Below, piece by piece: positions 61,601 to 64,000 of a DNA stretch of 64,000 bases. Origin of the DNA: Durusdinium trenchii. Its lineage: Eukaryota; Sar; Dinophyceae; Suessiales; Symbiodiniaceae. The stretch spans positions 76,438 through 140,437 of the forward strand of contig CAXAMN010005236.1 of NCBI GenBank assembly GCA_963970005.1, read 5' to 3'. Each line of letters opens with the position of its first letter. Position 1 is the stretch's first letter. Both the position numbers and the translations under genes were made by a program. Under the pieces are notes generated by a model. It saw only the letters and a list, made by a program, of their open reading frames with translations. It was not told the origin of the DNA and did no database searches.

Positions 61601-63581
61601 CAAGGCATGGTTAAGGCCAGTTTATGACACCAAGTGCCAGACCGGCACGTCACTGGCCATTGCCAGCTCCCGGGCACGCACCTAACACAAACTGGAAGGT
61701 TGTCACAGAGTTGATGGAGTCAACTCTGGCGGCACCTTGTCTCCAAGCAAGGCGATTGTCTCCGGGCGCGGACCAATGAAGGTAATTCCTGCGTCCTCAG
61801 TTTGGCGGATAGAACTACGACTACCTGACTACCTGCGTGCGCTCAATTTGATCTGGGTAACGGAGATGTCAGCTGAAGTAGAGCCGTGTTTGCGCGATGT
61901 TTGCGCATATCTTCACCATTTGCAACCGCTACTCTCGAGTATGCCCAAGTGTGACCATATGGCCCCCCACCATTGGGGAGAGAAGGTCTTGGATGATGGA
62001 TGGATGGAGCCTTAGACCTGGACCCCCCCCAAACAGCACACACTAAAATATTGGGTGCAATTTCAAGGCTTCCTCTTGAGGTTTCAAGTGACAAAATCAT
62101 ATAAACTTCAAGAAAGACAACAAAACAAGAACTGTTCAAGCTTTCGAATGCCGTTTGTACATGTTCGCCTCAGGCTCGCCTCGCAGGCCGCTGCGAAATC
62201 AGCACTTTCGGACAGAAAGCCATAGCCCGGATGCACCGCTTCAGCCCCGCTACGCCTTTTCGGCTTGACATTGATGAAGCAGCTGGTAGAGAGGGGAGAT
62301 TGGCACATTGACCGATGGTCTTTCTTTATTGCTGCCATCCAGATCTGTCCCATTGAGAATCCAAGAGCAGAAGTATGACTACTACATTGACTGCCATTCA
62401 GTTAGTGCTACTGACCACATCATTAAGATGCCTTTATGCACTGGTTCTCGCAGAGGCACGGTCACATGAAGATTAGCAAAGCTCTCAGAAAGGCCTCTTG
62501 TTCAGCAGAATTGTGGCAGTGGGATCTTGTTCAGCAAAGCCGGGCTTCCCAGCTTTGCAGCTTCCACCACGCTCTGCACGTCAAGGTAAGGGGCGATTGG
62601 CCCAGGCTTGGACGAGGTCACCTCGCAAAACCAGAACATGATGACGTGACGACGGCTTGAGAATACCTGACAAAATTATACAAAGAACCAGGGCAGTTCC
62701 TTGGATTCTCAAGAGGGCATGCAAGTGCATGACGCTTTGCAGGAACATGACGACAGCGTAGGTTACGCATTCAGTCATGGAACAAGATCGAACAGTAGCA
62801 AGGCCTTCCTTGATTCCTTGACGATGTGAATGATGGTCAGGCTCTATTCTTCACAACGTTTGTTTCATGTAGACACACAAAAATGATTGAGCCCCGAACA
62901 AACCAAATTAATCCAAAATAACCCCATACACCACCCTCAATTGGAATTCGTGCATTGATTGTTGTATGGTCTCTTTTCAACTTGCCAGTCCTCCTCTATC
63001 AACTCAAAACAAACACAGGTCTTAAGGGAGGTTCACATGTAGGGGATGTACGAAAACCAAGTCAGATGCTCCCAACTGGTCTATGTACAGTATATCTGAT
63101 GCTCTCCTCACTATCCAGGGTGTGGGATCAGGCTGTCACATAGAAACCAAACCCTAGCCATGGCTTCAGACAGGCATACAGCGCAAACGTTGCCTTCAAA
63201 GCCTCTGTGACTCGTTGGACATGCAGGGAACTTTTGTCCTCCTCTGCATAGATTCCGACCTTGTGGAAACAATCAGCACGTATCCGGTTGATCACCTTCC
63301 CTCTGTGCAACATGACATAAACTCCATCAAACTCCTTTCAATCGGAAAAAACTAACCAAACGCTGACCTTTGAGATTTGATATGCCGAGGACCAAACTGT
63401 TGTGAGACCTTCTTCGTGGCAAGCCTCATTTTCACGCAGACTTTTACCAAGATTGACCATACTCTATGGCCCTATGGTGCCCTATGTCTGCTCAATGCGC
63501 CTGCCAAAAGCAGTCGTGTCAACTGAGTTCCCGAGCGCGTGCCACACGCACTGCAATCTCACCACGGTTTGCAATCAGCAC
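52537..63581 (-). CDS. Biotin carboxylase-domain protein (partial, multi-exon)
   Basis: At least 15 minus-strand exons encode an almost complete biotin carboxylase: ATP-dependent carboxylation of biotin, the first half-reaction of acetyl-CoA, propionyl-CoA or pyruvate carboxylase. Key motifs in order are [71 protein letters not shown] (ATP-grasp glycine loop), [58 protein letters not shown] (catalytic Glu/Asn/Arg/Glu region), [12 protein letters not shown] and [15 protein letters not shown]. Exons are mostly 35-97 bp; many introns begin GC, all visible ones end AG followed mostly by G. A short exon between NEAYE and VFLEEF and one before GGNEVSKY were not found. The biotin carrier and carboxyltransferase parts are not seen, so the exact enzyme is open. 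Confidence 0.85.
54060..56000 (-). CDS. Biotin carboxylase, central exons
   Basis: Exons: 56,000-55,959 ([14 protein letters not shown]); 55,873-55,793 ([27 protein letters not shown]); about 54,770-54,694 ([20 protein letters not shown]); 54,568-54,500 ([23 protein letters not shown]); 54,407-54,366 ([14 protein letters not shown]); 54,300-54,258 ([15 protein letters not shown]); 54,138-about 54,060 ([20 protein letters not shown]). Joins are in frame where borders are sharp (HIE/VQV, FME/VNP, TEE/ATD, IAG/GFK). Donors at ATTGAG, CAGAAG, ATGGAG and GAAGAG are all followed by GC. Confidence 0.85.
57111..57198 (+). repeat. Pseudoknot-forming repeat, copy H
   Basis: S1 is GGGAC/GTCAC (57,117-57,121 and 57,135-57,139, one mismatch). 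S2 is GTTGA/TCAAC (57,123-57,127 and 57,159-57,163). The third hairpin is perfect, GGAAGTTTG/CAAACTTCC with a GTCG loop (57,169-57,190). The linker is CAAAGAAAC and the closing pair ACAGG/CCTGT keeps pairing through a compensatory change against GCAGG/CCTGC. Confidence 0.6.
58640..58735 (+). repeat. Pseudoknot-forming repeat, copy E
   Basis: S1 is GGACTGCC/GGCAGTCC (58,646-58,653 and 58,668-58,675). S2 is TGGCTTGTACCAG with CTGTTACAAGTCA (58,654-58,666 and 58,686-58,698; 13 positions with one G-U and one mismatch). The third hairpin is GGATTCTG/CAGAATCC with an AACG loop (58,706-58,725). The linker is AACGAAG. GTACAGGGCTAATGC follows near 58,777. Confidence 0.7.
58971..59365 (+). repeat. 395-bp direct repeat, copy 1
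   Basis: From GTGTGTGTGTCACC to CCAATGTCAGAGTGTG this segment recurs at 60,097-60,490 with about 97% identity. It begins with a GT run and the CCCTGTCTCCAAGGG box, then pseudoknot copy F. Confidence 0.85.
59026..59116 (+). repeat. Pseudoknot-forming repeat, copy F
   Basis: S1 is GCACTGA/TCAGTGC (59,032-59,038 and 59,055-59,061). S2 is CACTCCTTGGCA with TGCCTTGGAGTG (59,040-59,051 and 59,072-59,083; 10 of 12 paired). The third hairpin is CACGG/CCGTG (59,089-59,107). The linker is AATGAAG, closed by GCAGG/CCTGC. Confidence 0.65.
60097..60490 (+). repeat. 395-bp direct repeat, copy 2
   Basis: Second copy of 58,971-59,365. It ends in a GT run that leads directly into the head of copy I, a tandem-like arrangement of family members. 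Confidence 0.85.
60152..60242 (+). repeat. Pseudoknot-forming repeat, copy G
   Basis: Same helices as copy F; the linker is AACGAAG in place of AATGAAG. Closed by GCAGG (60,152) and CCTGC (ending 60,242). Confidence 0.65.
60543..60620 (+). repeat. Pseudoknot-forming repeat, copy I (3'-truncated)
   Basis: S1 is GTGAC/GTCAC (60,550-60,554 and 60,568-60,572). S2 is GTTGAT/ATCAAC (60,556-60,561 and 60,591-60,596). The linker is CAATGAAG. The third hairpin starts (GGAAGTTTGGACGCAA) but the 3' strand and the closing CCTGC are missing. Confidence 0.5.
61284..63581 (-). CDS. Biotin carboxylase, N-terminal exons
   Basis: Exons by eye (5' to 3'): 63,581-about 63,524 ([19 protein letters not shown]); 63,259-about 63,196 ([20 protein letters not shown]); 62,255-about 62,179 ([20 protein letters not shown]); 61,795-61,736 ([20 protein letters not shown]); 61,681-61,631 ([17 protein letters not shown]); 61,548-about 61,453 ([20 protein letters not shown], then FGGGGRGMR); 61,318-61,284 ([11 protein letters not shown]). 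GT donors follow GGAGACAAG and CACTTG; a GC donor follows TGCGAG. No transit peptide exon or promoter was recognised upstream to 64,000. Confidence 0.85.
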
Positions 63582-63599
63582 CTCCCGTGGACGGAGGTA

Positions 63600-64000
63600 T
63601 CAGGGCTCACCAACGTAGTGACCCTGTGTCACAGTACCCAAAGGATAGGTCAGAAACGGCTGCAGTGAAACTTGCACAAACATCTACCATGACATGCAGC
63701 TGGTGCTACATCTGATCATGCCTCCCGAGTTTAACATCTCCCACAAGTTAAGCGAGTCAGGATTAGTGCAAAGAGTGAACTAGCTAGAAGCCCTTGAGTA
63801 CATCTTGGCCATGAAGAAGTCCCTACTCTTGACTCAAGGTCTCAGTGTGAGTTGATGCTCACCTTCCCAAAAATGGAAATTCATGCCTCTCATGGCAGTG
63901 CTCTTCTTCTCTTCGGCGACGGCCTTCGTGACTACATCGGCTAACGTGTGATCAGTGCCTGCTTTCTTGAGGTGAAATTCCTTCTTAGCCGTGCGCGTAT
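63600..64000. other. Right edge, nothing recognised
   Basis: Upstream (minus-strand sense) of the first visible biotin carboxylase exon no exon, transit peptide, promoter or repeat family is recognised. The gene's true start probably lies beyond the window. Confidence 0.4.

Noticed and set aside
1..64000. Dinoflagellate spliced-leader sequence
   Set aside because: I looked for the conserved core (CATTTTGGCTCAAG) on both strands and did not find it in this window.

Overview
The window looks like nuclear DNA of a dinoflagellate, most like the Symbiodiniaceae and their relatives. The reasons are: (i) a biotin-carboxylase gene split into tiny exons, mostly 35-97 bp, whose introns often begin with GC and end in AG before a G; (ii) Ty1/copia, Penelope-like and DIRS-like retroelement proteins of the kind I associate with dinoflagellate genomes; (iii) very dense, nested repeats and microsatellites with few host genes. 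No bacterial, organellar or viral genome organisation is visible.

Layout. 0-3.4 kb is a cluster of repeats, including four copies (A-D) of a pseudoknot-forming element. 3.4-9.4 kb has no identifiable gene, only a few exon-like minus-strand frames. 9.6-12.3 kb (minus) is a decayed DIRS-like element (tyrosine recombinase, RNase H-like region). 12.3-18.1 kb is repeats and microsatellites, ending in a foldback element. 18,154-39,560 is a Ty1/copia element with 176-bp LTRs that differ at two positions. Its polyprotein is cut in two by a 13.0-kb DNA transposon (24,727-37,723) with terminal inverted repeats and a CA target duplication; the transposon carries intron-containing genes, among them a methyltransferase-like protein and a probable transposase. 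40,339-51,849 (minus) is a large Penelope-like element with a GIY-YIG endonuclease, a reverse transcriptase, a SANT/Myb-like ORF and several low-complexity ORFs, bounded by direct repeats of about 335 bp. 52.5-63.6 kb (minus) is the only recognised host gene, encoding a biotin carboxylase domain; its 5.3-kb intron holds five more copies (E-I) of the pseudoknot element.

Main observation. The Penelope-like terminal repeats (copies J and K) and the nine dispersed copies share one architecture: a GT microsatellite in most copies, a short CCAAGG-type box, then a roughly 92-nt unit with two interleaved helices (H-type pseudoknot), a constant AACGAAG-like linker, a third hairpin and a closing GCAGG/CCTGC helix. 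Helix sequences differ between copies while pairing is kept, which points to selection on RNA structure. Metazoan Penelope elements are known to carry hammerhead ribozymes in the equivalent position; this motif is not a hammerhead and may be an undescribed ribozyme-like or retrotransposition signal.

How the parts relate. Most of the window is a pile-up of mobile elements, some inside others: a DNA transposon inside copia, and the Penelope-like element inside a CAGCGGCACC tandem array. The host gene survives because the elements lie in its introns or beyond its visible exons. All functional calls rest on motif reading by eye; no database search was run.
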